64,000 nucleotides of DNA from Polycyclovorans algicola TG408 (GTDB taxonomy: Bacteria > Pseudomonadota > Gammaproteobacteria > Nevskiales > Nevskiaceae). The notes under the pieces were generated by a model. That model was not told the origin of the DNA. It worked only from the letters and a program-made list of their open reading frames with translations, and ran no database searches. The translations under genes were made by a program, and so were the position numbers. Where the stretch lies: the NCBI RefSeq assembly GCF_000711245.1, contig NZ_JOMH01000001.1, positions 402,830 through 466,829 of the forward strand, given 5' to 3'. Positions 12,404-22,200 of the stretch are shown piece by piece (positions within the stretch are counted from its first letter, which is position 1; the number at the start of each line of letters is the position of its first letter).

Positions 12404-13339
12404 ATGAGCGAGATTGAACTGCACCGCAAGCTGTTGGGCGACGCCGGCCGCAACCAGGCCTTTCATGCGGCGCTTGAACAGTGCATCACCCCCGGAAAAA
12501 CCACCGTGGCCGACCTGGGCGCCGGGACCGGCTTTCTGTCGTTTCTCGCCCGGCAGCTCGGGGCCAAACATTGCCACCTCATCGAGTACAGCGAGGCGCT
12601 GGCGCTGGCCCAGACACTGGCGCGTGCCAACGGCATCACCGGCCTGCAGTTCAGCAATGCCCATTCCGGCGAGATTGCCAACCCGCCGAAGGTTGATCTG
12701 GTCATCTCCGAAACGCTGGGCAACTACGCGCTTGAAGAAGGCCTGCTGGAAACCCTGATGGACGCGCGTCGCTACCTCAAACCCGGCGGCGTCATCCTGC
12801 CGTGCCGGTTGCAGCAGTTCGTCGCGCCGACCGGCGACCCCACGCTGCAGCAGGACATTGACCTGTGGGGCAGCGTTGGCTTCGGGCTCGACCTCGACGC
12901 GGCGCGCCAGATCAGCCTCAACAACCTTTACGTGCGGCGCATCCTGCCCACGCAACTCGCCGCACCCGGCGTGCTTTGGGACGACCTCGACTTTTCGCCC
13001 AAGGCGCCCATCGTCAACAGCCGTCGCCAACAGCAGGTGCGTTTTACGCCCGCCGCACAAACCGTCCATGGACTGGCCTTGTGGTGGGTGTGCACCCTGG
13101 CGCCGGGCATCGACATCAGCACGGCCCCGGACGCGACCGCCACGCACTGGGACCAGGTCTACTTGCCGCTGTTGGACGCCGTGACCATCGAGGCCGGCGA
13201 CGAGCTACAGGTGACGCTGACCAGCGACACCCGGCCCGAGGTCGGCCTGCGACTGCAGTGGCGCATCACCCACCGACGCGCCGGAAAGCGCCTCGGCGAG
13301 CAGAGCCTGGACAGCTTTCGCGGACGTCTGCTGGCCTGA
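12404..13339 (+). CDS. PRMT-like class I SAM-dependent methyltransferase
   Basis: The 311-residue product has a Rossmann methyltransferase fold with motif I VADLGAGTGFLSF (residues 35-47), an acidic post-I residue in LIEYSEA (about 61) and VDLVISETLGNYALEEGLLETL (97-118). The last segment resembles the double-E loop of protein arginine methyltransferases: E103 and E112 are nine residues apart, as in PRMT1 (E144/E153). A beta-rich C-terminal half (from about residue 130) fits the PRMT barrel. It starts divergently from the MOSC gene, 38 bp apart. Protein arginine methylation is inferred from this motif; other substrates are possible. Confidence 0.75.
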   Translation: MSEIELHRKLLGDAGRNQAFHAALEQCITPGKTTVADLGAGTGFLSFLARQLGAKHCHLIEYSEALALAQTLARANGITGLQFSNAHSGEIANPPKVDLVISETLGNYALEEGLLETLMDARRYLKPGGVILPCRLQQFVAPTGDPTLQQDIDLWGSVGFGLDLDAARQISLNNLYVRRILPTQLAAPGVLWDDLDFSPKAPIVNSRRQQQVRFTPAAQTVHGLALWWVCTLAPGIDISTAPDATATHWDQVYLPLLDAVTIEAGDELQVTLTSDTRPEVGLRLQWRITHRRAGKRLGEQSLDSFRGRLLA

Positions 13340-13369
13340 CGCGAGCAAGCCTTCGCAGCGCGTCAGGCC
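13333..13369. terminator. Hairpin spanning two convergent stop codons
   Basis: Arms 13333-13343 and 13359-13369 are an 11-bp perfect inverted repeat with a 15-nt loop. The left arm includes the stop of the methyltransferase gene and the right arm the stop of the convergent dehydrogenase gene. It probably serves as a shared bidirectional terminator, though T-tracts are lacking. Confidence 0.5.
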
Positions 13370-14727
13370 CGCATGATGGCCCTGACGTTGACGAACTCCA
13401 TCAGCCCGTGACGCGACAACTCGCGGCCATAACCGCTGTGGCCAATGCCACCGAACGGCAAACGCGGATCCGACACCACCGCGCGATTGATGCCGACGGC
13501 ACCGCAGTGCATCTGCCGGGCAAAAGCCTCGGCGGTCTCAAGGTCGCGTGAAAACACCGCACCGCCCAAGCCATAAACCGTGTCGTTGGCAATTTGCAGT
13601 GCCGCCTCGGCGTCGGCTGCTTCGATCAGCGTCGCCACCGGGCCAAACAGCTCGTCGGCGTACGCGGCACTGCCCGGCGGCGGGTCGGTGAGCAGGGTCA
13701 CCGGGTAATAGCTGCCCGTGCCCGCAGGCAGCACGCCGCCCAGCGTGCAGCGCGCGCCGGCCGCGATGCTGGCCTGCACCTGATCGTGCAGTTGTTCCCG
13801 CAGATCATCGCGCGCCATCGGCCCCACCGTGGTGGCGCTGTCGAAGGGGTCGCCGACGACCTGCTCGGCAAGCCGGACGCGCACCGCCGCCTCGAACGCA
13901 GGGCGCGCGGCGTGGGTGACGATCCAGCGCTTGGCGGCAATGCAGCTCTGCCCGGCGTTGACCAGCCGGAAGTTCACGCAGGCCGTGGCAGCGAGGTCGA
14001 TGTCGGCATCATCGAGCACCACGTAGGCGTCAGAGCCCCCAAGCTCCAACACACACTTCTTCACCGCCTGACCGGCCTGCGCGGCCACCGCGCGGCCCGC
14101 GCGCACGCTGCCGGTGAGCGACACCGCCGCCACGCGCGGGTCAGCAATCACTTGTGCCGTTGGCTCAAGATCAATCACCAACGCGGTGTAAACCCCTTCG
14201 CCCAGACCCGCGTCATCAAACAACCGCGCCAGCGCCAGCGCCGTGCCGGTGACGTTGGGGGCATGCTTGATCAGCACCGTATTGCCCGCCATCAAGGTTG
14301 GCGCAACAAAGCGCAGCACCTGCCACAGCGGAAAATTCCACGGCATGATTCCCAGAATCACCCCCAAGGGCGCGTGCGTCACGGCCGCGCTGCCGCTGTC
14401 GACGGTGACGGCCTCGTCGGCCAAAAGCGCCTCGGCGTTCTCGGCGTAATAGCGACAGGCACCCGCCGATTTTTTGCACTCGGCCACGCCCTGCGCCAGC
14501 GGTTTGCCCATCTCCAGCGCCATCAGTCGGGCGAGGTCGTCGGCGCGGGCTTCCAAGGCTTCAGCAACGGCGCTCAGGCCGGCCGCACGCCTGGCAAAGC
14601 CCAGACTCCGCCAGCGGCGCTGCGCGGTCACTGCCTGATCCAGGGCAGCGCTGACGCCGGCGGGCGAAAGTTCGGCGTAGGTGTCCAGCACATCGCCAGT
14701 GGCGGGGTTTCGGGTCTGCAGGCTCAC
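13363..14727 (-). CDS. NAD(P)-dependent aldehyde dehydrogenase, succinate-semialdehyde type
   Basis: The enzyme oxidises an aldehyde to a carboxylate through a cysteine thioester. The product is 454 residues if it starts with GTG at 14727 (SLQTRNPATGDVLDTYAELSP), the normal length for short succinate-semialdehyde dehydrogenases. Visible are the cofactor-binding segment IMPWNFPLWQVLRF, the catalytic glutamate in LELGGSDAYVVL and the catalytic cysteine in NAGQSCIAAKR. The GTG start overlaps the stop of the upstream cysteine-cluster gene by 4 nt, which supports both the start and co-transcription. Exact substrate is not determined. Confidence 0.88.
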   Translation of the reverse strand: MSLQTRNPATGDVLDTYAELSPAGVSAALDQAVTAQRRWRSLGFARRAAGLSAVAEALEARADDLARLMALEMGKPLAQGVAECKKSAGACRYYAENAEALLADEAVTVDSGSAAVTHAPLGVILGIMPWNFPLWQVLRFVAPTLMAGNTVLIKHAPNVTGTALALARLFDDAGLGEGVYTALVIDLEPTAQVIADPRVAAVSLTGSVRAGRAVAAQAGQAVKKCVLELGGSDAYVVLDDADIDLAATACVNFRLVNAGQSCIAAKRWIVTHAARPAFEAAVRVRLAEQVVGDPFDSATTVGPMARDDLREQLHDQVQASIAAGARCTLGGVLPAGTGSYYPVTLLTDPPPGSAAYADELFGPVATLIEAADAEAALQIANDTVYGLGGAVFSRDLETAEAFARQMHCGAVGINRAVVSDPRLPFGGIGHSGYGRELSRHGLMEFVNVRAIMRA

Positions 14728-14990
14728 GACGGTTGTCCGGTTTGGGTGGCGCGCTCCAGTGTCGCCAAATAGTCCAGCGCCTGCTCGCGCGAGTTGCCGC
14801 ACATGACGGGCTCGGGCTTCAGCGATGCACAGACCGCCGGTCGTCGCGGGTCGCCCCAGAGGCCGCAGGCGAGGGTCGGGGTGAGGTGCGGGCACGGCAT
14901 ACCTGCGGGCTTGCCCCACGGCAGCCCGGGCAACGGCGAACTGATGGACGGCGCGATACAGCAGGCCGCACAGCCGGCGCGACACGGCAT
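14724..14990 (-). CDS. YkgJ/UPF0153-family cysteine cluster protein
   Basis: This small protein has eight or more cysteines in the YkgJ pattern: CRAGCAACCIAPSISSP near the start, then a Pro/Gly turn (GLPWGKPAGMPC), LACGLWGDPRRPAVCASL and a final VMCG. The motif is thought to bind a metal, probably zinc or an Fe-S cluster. The frame is open to 15056, but MPCRAGC at 14990 matches the family's usual start and avoids overlapping the divergent tesB gene, giving 88 residues. It is coupled to the dehydrogenase downstream. Function is unknown. Confidence 0.8.
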   Translation of the reverse strand: MPCRAGCAACCIAPSISSPLPGLPWGKPAGMPCPHLTPTLACGLWGDPRRPAVCASLKPEPVMCGNSREQALDYLATLERATQTGQPS

Positions 14991-15054
14991 CTCGGCTGGT
15001 TCTGACAGGGTGGAATGCCTCACAATTGCGGTTTGCCGATTGGCGGAGCGTTGC

Positions 15055-15948
15055 ATGACCCCAAAGCTGAAGGATCTGGTCGATCAGCTTGATCTCGAGT
15101 CCCTGGAAGTCAACCTGTTTCGCGGCACCTCTCGCGATCTGGGCGGCCATTCGGTCTTCGGCGGCCAGGTGATCGGTCAGGCCATGGTCGCTGCATCACG
15201 CACCGTTGAAGGCCGTCGCCCGCACTCGCTGCACGCCTACTTTCTGTTGCCTGGCGACATGGAAGCGCCCATCGTCTACGAAGTCGACCGACTGCGTGAC
15301 GGCAGCAGCTTCTCGGCGCGACGGGTGCAGGCCATCCAGCACGGCCGCCCCATCCTGTCGATGATGGCGTCGTTCCACATCGACGAAGACGGCTTTGAGC
15401 ACCACCTGCCGATGCCCGACGTGCCGCCGCCCGAGTCGCTGACGCCGATCAACGAGTTGCGCGAGCAATGGTTCAAGGCCGTGCCGGACCTGCCGCAGCG
15501 GATGCGCGACATGCTGACCCAGACCCTGGCCATCGAGTTTCGGCCGGTGTCTGCCGCCAACCCGTTTCTGGCCGACCGGGAAGCCGCGCCGCCGTGCAAC
15601 CAGATCTGGTTCCGCGCCGTCGCCCGGCTCCCGGACGAACCTTGGTTGCACCGCTGCCTGCTGGCCTACGCCAGCGACTTCAACCTGATCGCCACCGCAC
15701 TCAAGCCTCACGGTCGCTCGTGGTATTCACCGGACATGGTGGTCGCCAGCCTCGATCACGCGCTGTGGTTTCACCGTGACGCGCGCGTCGACGACTGGCT
15801 GCTTTACAGCATGGACAGCCCCTCGGCCCAGGGCTCGCGCGGCATGACGCGCGGCCTGATCTATACCCGCGACGGGACCCTCGTCGCCAGCGTCGCCCAG
15901 GAAGGCCTGATGCGCCACCGACCCGACGCCCGCAAGGAACACGCCTGA
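15055..15948 (+). CDS. tesB: Acyl-CoA thioesterase II
   Basis: TesB hydrolyses medium- and long-chain acyl-CoA to free fatty acid and CoA and is built as a double hotdog. The start at 15055 (MTPKLKDLVDQLDLESLEVNLFRG) gives 297 residues, close to E. coli TesB (286). First-hotdog signature: VFGGQVIGQAMVAASRTV; second hotdog: FNLIATALKPHG, MVVASLDHALWFHR and the C-terminal SPSAQGSRGMTRGLIYTRDG, which carries active-site residues in the family. Its stop overlaps the start of the next gene (TGATG). Confidence 0.95.
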   Translation: MTPKLKDLVDQLDLESLEVNLFRGTSRDLGGHSVFGGQVIGQAMVAASRTVEGRRPHSLHAYFLLPGDMEAPIVYEVDRLRDGSSFSARRVQAIQHGRPILSMMASFHIDEDGFEHHLPMPDVPPPESLTPINELREQWFKAVPDLPQRMRDMLTQTLAIEFRPVSAANPFLADREAAPPCNQIWFRAVARLPDEPWLHRCLLAYASDFNLIATALKPHGRSWYSPDMVVASLDHALWFHRDARVDDWLLYSMDSPSAQGSRGMTRGLIYTRDGTLVASVAQEGLMRHRPDARKEHA

Positions 15949-16958
15949 TGTGGTTCAAACGCTTGTTACTCGGCGCCATTGGCCTCAGCGTCGCGGCGCT
16001 GGTCACCCTGGTGGTCTGGACCCAGGTTGCGCCGCAACAGATCGTCAATCTGCTGGCCAATGCCGAGCGCCGCGCCGCCGGGCTCAAGCCGGTCACCTTG
16101 CAGATTCCCGGCTTTGAGATCGCCACGCTGCAGGGCGGTGAGGGTCCGCCGCTGGTTCTGGTGCATGGCTTCGGCGCCGACAAGGATCACTACACCCGCG
16201 TCGCCAAATATCTGGTGCCGCATTACCGCGTCATTGCCATCGACCTGCCCGGCTTCGGTCTGTCCAGCAAGCCTGACGACGGCGACTATGGCATCCGCCA
16301 GCAGACCGAGCGGCTGGGTCAGGTCATGGATGCGCTGAAGCTTCGCAGCGCCCACTTTGGGGGCTCCAGCATGGGCGGCTGGATCGTCTCGGCCTTCGCC
16401 GTGCTCTACCCGGAGCGCGTCGACAGCCTCTGGCTGCTGGCACCCGGCGGCCTCTTCTCGGCCAACGAGAGCTACGTGCGCCGCGTGCACCGCGAGACCG
16501 GCCGCAACCTGCTCACCTCATCCAGTCCGGAGACCTTCGGACAGGTGATTGATCTCGTGTTCCATGAGCCGCCCTTCATTCCCGGCCCGATCAAACGCCA
16601 TCTCGCCGAGCGCGCCGCCGAGCATCACGCCCTGCACACGCGCATTTACGACGAATTGATCGAAGAAGCCTTCTGGATGGAGCCGCAGATCGAGGACAAT
16701 CCGGTGCCGGCACTGATTGTCTGGGGCAATCAGGACCGGGTGCTCGACGTGTCCGGCGGCGTGGTCTACAGCAAGCTTCTGCCCAACAGCCAGCTCAGAA
16801 TCATGTCCAACATCGGCCACTTGCCGATGGTTGAAGCGCCCAAGGGCAGCGCCGCCGATTACGTCGCGTTTCGCGATGAACTGGCGAATCTGGCCGCGCA
16901 AGAGATCACGCCAACGGCGCCCGACCCCTCGGTCACCGCCCCTGCCGGCGCGCCCTGA
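15948..16958 (+). CDS. Membrane-anchored alpha/beta-fold hydrolase
   Basis: The 336-residue product begins with a hydrophobic N-terminal helix (LLLGAIGLSVAALVTLVVW) that would anchor it in the inner membrane or act as a signal. The catalytic domain has the oxyanion segment VHGFGADKDH, nucleophile elbow GSSMGG, acid in WGNQDRVLD and histidine in IGHLPM. It resembles triacylglycerol lipase or carboxylesterase-type hydrolases. It is translationally coupled to tesB, suggesting a lipid-related role. The substrate is unknown. Confidence 0.88.
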   Translation: MWFKRLLLGAIGLSVAALVTLVVWTQVAPQQIVNLLANAERRAAGLKPVTLQIPGFEIATLQGGEGPPLVLVHGFGADKDHYTRVAKYLVPHYRVIAIDLPGFGLSSKPDDGDYGIRQQTERLGQVMDALKLRSAHFGGSSMGGWIVSAFAVLYPERVDSLWLLAPGGLFSANESYVRRVHRETGRNLLTSSSPETFGQVIDLVFHEPPFIPGPIKRHLAERAAEHHALHTRIYDELIEEAFWMEPQIEDNPVPALIVWGNQDRVLDVSGGVVYSKLLPNSQLRIMSNIGHLPMVEAPKGSAADYVAFRDELANLAAQEITPTAPDPSVTAPAGAP

Positions 16959-16964
16959 GCCTGC

Positions 16965-18413
16965 TCAAACCTGCGTGCCGCCCACGGTGAGGGCATCGAC
17001 GCGCACCGTCGGTTGACCGACGCCCACCGGCACGCTCTGACCGTCCTTGCCGCAGATGCCGACGCCGCCGTCCAGCGCCAGATCGTTACCGATCAGGCTC
17101 ATGCGCGGCAGGGTGTCGGGGCCGTTGCCGATCAGGGTGGCGCCCTTCACCGGCCGGGTGACCTTGCCGTTTTCGATCAGGTACGCCTCGGAGGCCGAGA
17201 ACACGAAGTTGCCCGAGGTGATATCGACCTGGCCGCCGCCAAAGCTGACGGCGTAAAGGCCCTTGTTCACCGAGGCGATGATCTCGCCCGGATCGTGCGG
17301 CCCGGCGCGCATGTAGGTGTTGGTCATGCGCGGCATCGGCAGATGCGCGTAAGACTCGCGGCGACCGTTGCCGGTCGGCGCCACGCCCATCAGGCCGGCG
17401 TTGAGGCGGTCCTGCATGTAGCCGGTGAGCACGCCGTTTTCGATCAGCACGGTGCAGTTCGTCGGCGTACCCTCGTCGTCAATCGACAGCGAGCCGCGGC
17501 GCCCCGGCAGCGTGCCGTCGTCGACAATCGTGCAGTGCGGCGTGCCCACGGTTTGCCCGACCCGACCCGAGAACACCGAGCTGCCCTTGCGGTTGAAGTC
17601 GCCTTCCAGCCCATGGCCGACCGCCTCGTGCAACAGAATGCCGGGCCAGCCGGGACCGAGCACCACCGGCAGACTGCCGGCCGGCGCCGGCACCGCGTCA
17701 AGCAGCACGGCGGCCTGGCGCACCGCCTCACGGGCAATCTGCTCGGGCAGCTCCCCGGAACCCAACAGGCCGGAAAAATGATCGCGACCGCCGCCGCCGG
17801 AATGCGCCTGCTCGCGGCGCGTGCCTTGTTCAATCATCACCGTCACGTCCAGCCGCAGCAACGGTCGCACGTCGGCGCTGAGCTGGCCCTGCGCATCAAG
17901 CACCATGATGGTGTCGTGCTGCGCAGCCAAGCGCACCATCACCTGGTAAACGCGCGGGTCGGCGGCGCGCGCGGCGGCATCGGCACGGCGCAACAAGTCC
18001 AGTTGCTGCTCGGCGGTGATGCCCGACAGCGGATCATCGCCGGGGTACAGCGCGCGGGTCGATTGTGGCCGCACCTGCACCGGTACGGCGGCGCTGGCGC
18101 CGTCAGCGACGATGGCGCGGGCCGCGGTGGCCGCCTCGAGCATGGCTTTGAGTTCGATGTCATCGGCATACGCCAAGCCCTGGCGGTCACCGCTGATAGC
18201 GCGGATGCCCACCCCGCGTTCGCGGTCGTGGCTGCCCGATTTGACCACACCGTCTTCCAGCGCCCAGCTGCGCGTGACGCGCTGCTGAAAGTACAGGTCA
18301 CCGCCGGTCACGCCCGGCCCGAGCACCTTGCCCATCACGCGCAGCAGCGCCGCCTCATCAAGCGCGGCAGGGCCCAGAAACAGGGGACGGGCAAAACTCA
18401 GGGCATCGGACAT
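16965..18413 (-). CDS. tldD: Metalloprotease TldD
   Basis: TldD works with TldE/PmbA as a zinc protease that trims unfolded peptides such as modified bacteriocins and CcdA. The product (482 residues from MSDALSFARP at 18413) contains the zinc motif HEAVGHGLEGDF, the preceding LPVVLGPGWPGILL and the C-terminal GKDGQSVPVGVGQPTVRVDALTVGGT, almost identical in pattern to E. coli TldD. An upstream ATG at 18428 is possible. It follows the nitrilase-family gene and yhdP, as in other gammaproteobacteria. Confidence 0.96.
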   Translation of the reverse strand: MSDALSFARPLFLGPAALDEAALLRVMGKVLGPGVTGGDLYFQQRVTRSWALEDGVVKSGSHDRERGVGIRAISGDRQGLAYADDIELKAMLEAATAARAIVADGASAAVPVQVRPQSTRALYPGDDPLSGITAEQQLDLLRRADAAARAADPRVYQVMVRLAAQHDTIMVLDAQGQLSADVRPLLRLDVTVMIEQGTRREQAHSGGGGRDHFSGLLGSGELPEQIAREAVRQAAVLLDAVPAPAGSLPVVLGPGWPGILLHEAVGHGLEGDFNRKGSSVFSGRVGQTVGTPHCTIVDDGTLPGRRGSLSIDDEGTPTNCTVLIENGVLTGYMQDRLNAGLMGVAPTGNGRRESYAHLPMPRMTNTYMRAGPHDPGEIIASVNKGLYAVSFGGGQVDITSGNFVFSASEAYLIENGKVTRPVKGATLIGNGPDTLPRMSLIGNDLALDGGVGICGKDGQSVPVGVGQPTVRVDALTVGGTQV

Positions 18414-18438
18414 GGCAACTCGGGTCATCAAATGGGGG

Positions 18439-19254
18439 CTACAGGCGACGGTGCTCCAAACAGGGAAAGGCACCGCGCAACTGCTTCAGCTTGTCACGCT
18501 CCAGCGAGGCGATGGCATAGCCGGGCGCATCACCCAATTCGGCCAGCGTGTCACCCCAGGGGCTGACGATGCTCGAATGCCCCCAGGTTTGACGGTCGCC
18601 GGGGTGGGTGCCGCACTGGTTAGGCGCGACGACATAGCAGGTGTTTTCAATGGCACGGGCCTTGAGCAAGGTCGCCCAATGCGCCGCACCGGTCTGGGCG
18701 GTGAACGCCGAAGGCACGCACAGCACCTCGGCACCGGCCGTCACCAGCGCGCGGTACAGCTCGGGGAAGCGAAGGTCGTAGCAAACCGACAGGCCGAACC
18801 GCCAGCCGTCGATGTCGACAATCACCGGCGCCAGCGGGCCCGGCTCAATGCTGCGCGACTCGCGGTACGCCTCGCGGTGGCCGTCGCGCGTCACTTCAAC
18901 GTCGAACAGGTGAATTTTGTCGTAGCGCGCCATCAGGCTGCCGTCGGATCCCACCACCAGACAGGCCGCGCGAATGCGGTTGGCATCGTCGCCGGCCAGC
19001 GGCACGGTGCCGCCGATCAGATACACGCCGTGCAGCGCGGCCTGGTGCTTGAGCCACGACTGCAACGGCTGGCGGTCCGCGGTTTCGGCAATGGCCAGCT
19101 TGTCGCGCTCGTCAGCACTCATCAGTGCCAGGTTTTCGGGCAGCACAATGACCCGCGCACCGTCGTCGGCAGCCGCGGCAATCAGCCGTTGCGCGGCGAG
19201 CAGGTTTTGCGCGACGTCATCGCCTGAGGTGAACTGTACTGCTGCAATTTTCAT
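18439..19254 (-). CDS. Carbon-nitrogen hydrolase (deaminated glutathione amidase-like)
   Basis: The 271-residue nitrilase-superfamily protein has all three catalytic residues: Glu in VLPENLALM, Lys in YDKIHLFDVEV and Cys in LSVCYDLRFPELYR. The YDKIHLFDVEV segment is characteristic of the Nit1/YbeM group that hydrolyses deaminated glutathione in metabolite repair. The start overlaps the yhdP stop by 4 nt and tldD follows, so it is part of the yhdP-tldD operon. Substrate is inferred from family resemblance. Confidence 0.88.
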   Translation of the reverse strand: MKIAAVQFTSGDDVAQNLLAAQRLIAAAADDGARVIVLPENLALMSADERDKLAIAETADRQPLQSWLKHQAALHGVYLIGGTVPLAGDDANRIRAACLVVGSDGSLMARYDKIHLFDVEVTRDGHREAYRESRSIEPGPLAPVIVDIDGWRFGLSVCYDLRFPELYRALVTAGAEVLCVPSAFTAQTGAAHWATLLKARAIENTCYVVAPNQCGTHPGDRQTWGHSSIVSPWGDTLAELGDAPGYAIASLERDKLKQLRGAFPCLEHRRL

Positions 19255-22200
19255 GGATTCTTTGGGGGCGCCAGCGCCGTGCTGGCGGGCTCCAGCTTTT
19301 CGATTTCAGGGTCATCCCAGGTGCCGCGGATGCGATAGCCAAACTGGCCGACCGCGTCCAGCGGCTTGTCCAGCAGCGTCTGCGCCATCAGCGCCAACAA
19401 ACCGACCGCCGGACCGCCCAACAGTGCCGCCCCGATACTCACACCGCTGGAATAGTCAGGATAAACGGTGACGCGCTGGTCGAGTTGTCGGGTAAGCAAA
19501 TGCGTTTCACCCTTGACCGACATCCGGACCGACGAGCCGCGCAAGGTCAGGTCATCGGTGACCACACGGCCGTATTCCAAGCGCAGGTCAGCATCAAGGT
19601 CGTTGAAGTGCAGTCCGGCATCGGTCACATCGCGAAAGTCGAACAGCAAGCGCCGGGGCAACTGGTAAAAGCTGAACAGTCCCAACAACCGTCCGGCACC
19701 GGGGTCCACGGCACGCAACTGGCCCTCCCGCGCCCAGACCTGCAAATCGCCCTCGGCGGTGGGAATCGCCAGCCGCGTACCCGTTGCCGGCCACGCAAGG
19801 TCCCATGCCACGCCGGCTTCGTCGGCCTCCATCGGCGCCTCGAGGCCCAGCGCAGCCATCATCGGCTCCGGCATCCGGCTCTCGAACCGGCCGCGACTGC
19901 TGCGCAAGCTGCCATCGGCCCTGAAATCGCCGGCGCCACTGAGTGCACCGTCACCGCTCAGCGCCATGTCCAGCCGCATTTGCCCACGCACCGGCAACTC
20001 GGCGGTGAGTGCGGCGGTGCCCAGGTTGAGATCATTGAGCGTCAGGGCATCAATCTGCCCCGCCCAGCTACCGCCCTCGTAGTCCCCGCGATCGTGCTCG
20101 GGCAGTGGCGGCAACGGCTCGGCGGCCGCTTGCCAGTCGGGGTCGTCGGGCAGGTCCAGGCGCAGCGCCATCGACGACAGTTGCAACAGTCCGCCACGGT
20201 CGCTGGCCTGCACCCTGCCCTGCGCCGCACCACTGAGCATGCCCTGCCAACCCTCGCCGTCGCGGCGAATCGAGGCCCGCTGCTCGGCCACCGACCAGAC
20301 ACCGGCGGTGAGGCCCGCCACCTGAACTTCGGCGCCGGCGAATCGCACGGCGCGCCGGGCCAGCGCTTCCGCGTTTTCGACAACCGGCGGCGCCTGCCCG
20401 GAGAAGCGCGTCAACCATCGCAGCCACGGCGCCGCCTCGATTTTCGGCAGGTCGGCGGCGACCCAGACACCGGCGCCCTCGCCGAGCGAGTTGACCTGTG
20501 CATCGGCCGGGTCACCCAATCGCAGCTCAACGCGCTCATCAGTGATCTCGCCGGCCAGAAACCGTCCGCCCCAGGTGAAACGTGCCGGTGCGGCGGCCGA
20601 GACCGGCAGAGGCAACTCGATTTCAAAGCGGCGGGCTTCTGATTCAGCTTTTTCCAGGGGTGCCGGCAAGGTCACATCCACCCCTTCAAGGGTGCTTTGC
20701 GCCGAAAAAACCGCCACCCCGCCGGCCGGCAGCGCCAACTGCGCGGATCCGTCGAAGACGCCAGCCAAACGCTCGGACACCGGCGCCGGCAACCATTGCT
20801 CGAGTGCCGACACCGGCAGGGCCTTGCCCAGCAAGTCGATGATCAGCCCTTCGTCGTCGCCCTCCACCACACCCTTGATCTCGGCCCCATGCCAGCGCCC
20901 GCTGAAGGCATCACCCGACAGGCTGCGACCGCTGAAATCGAGCACGCCGCTGACGTCGGTCACCGGGGTATCGACCCCGGCCACCTGTAGCGTCACCGCT
21001 TCCAGCGCCACGCGCCCCGTGGTGCGGGTTTCCTTGACGCGTGCCAAGGGAATTTCAAGGTTCAAGTCGACGACGGCCGGGCCACTGACATCGACGGCCT
21101 CGGCAAGCCGCGCAAACCGATCCTGCAACGGGCTCTGGTTCATCAGGTCCAGCAGCGCAGACACCTGGTCGCGCGTCTGGCCAGTGATGTCCAGCCGCGC
21201 ATCGTTGTTCATGACCTTGATTTCGGCGCTGCCCGTCACCTGGGCCAGCGGACCGAAGGTCGCCTCGGCGGACGCGATCCGCAGGCTGTTGCCGCTGAAC
21301 TGCAGGTCGGCGTCGGCGTCGGTCAGCGCCGGCCAGTCAGGTGAAAACGCCAGTCCGGCGCCGCGTACCGGCAGGTCGAGCTGCCATCGCCCGGTGGGCC
21401 GACGGCCGTAGGGAAAGTCGGCCATTGCACCCTCGACCTGCAGGCGCGCATCCACCAGTTCGCCGCCGGTGATTGCGCGTCTGAGCCAATTGCGCAGCGT
21501 CTCTGGCCATTTGCCCGGCCAATAAGGGTGCGCGGCTGCCAGCGATTCGGCGTTGACCTGCAGATCGATGTCCATCATTGGGGAGGCCAGCGCCCCGCCC
21601 GCGACCAGGCGAACCCGTCCGATCGCCTGTGCACCTTCGGCTTCCACCGCCAACTCCGGCGCCGCGACTTGCCATTCGCCACCGGGCCGTCGCGACCACA
21701 ACCACTCGCCGTTGAGGCGATCCAGTCGCATGGGCTGTTGCCAACCGGTCAGACGAATGGCGGGGCTCGGCGCGCCGGGCAGGAAGTAACCGCCCAGTTC
21801 ATCCAGTGCCAGGTCGCCATGCAGGGCTTCGATGCCGGTCTCGCCGTTGCGCAGGGTCACGCCTTCCAGTCGCGCCAGCAGGCTCAGACGCGGCGCGCCC
21901 GGGCTGGCAGGCACCCACCGCCAGTCGCCGCGCAGATCCCGAAGCTGGCCGGTGGCCGACCAATCGCTATCAATGGCATCAACGTGGCGCTGCATCAGCG
22001 GAAACAGCAGGTCGATGGGCAGCCGCTCACCCCGGGCGTACAGACTCTCATCATCGGCGCCCCAAACCACCCAAGCCTGATCATCGGCCGGACCCAAGGT
22101 GCCTTGCCAGTGCGGGCCGTCCCGGCCGATCGTCAGGGTCAGGGCGGGGGCGTCGGTGATCGCGGTGTCCAAGCCGAAGATCTCGACGCTGCCGCGCCCA

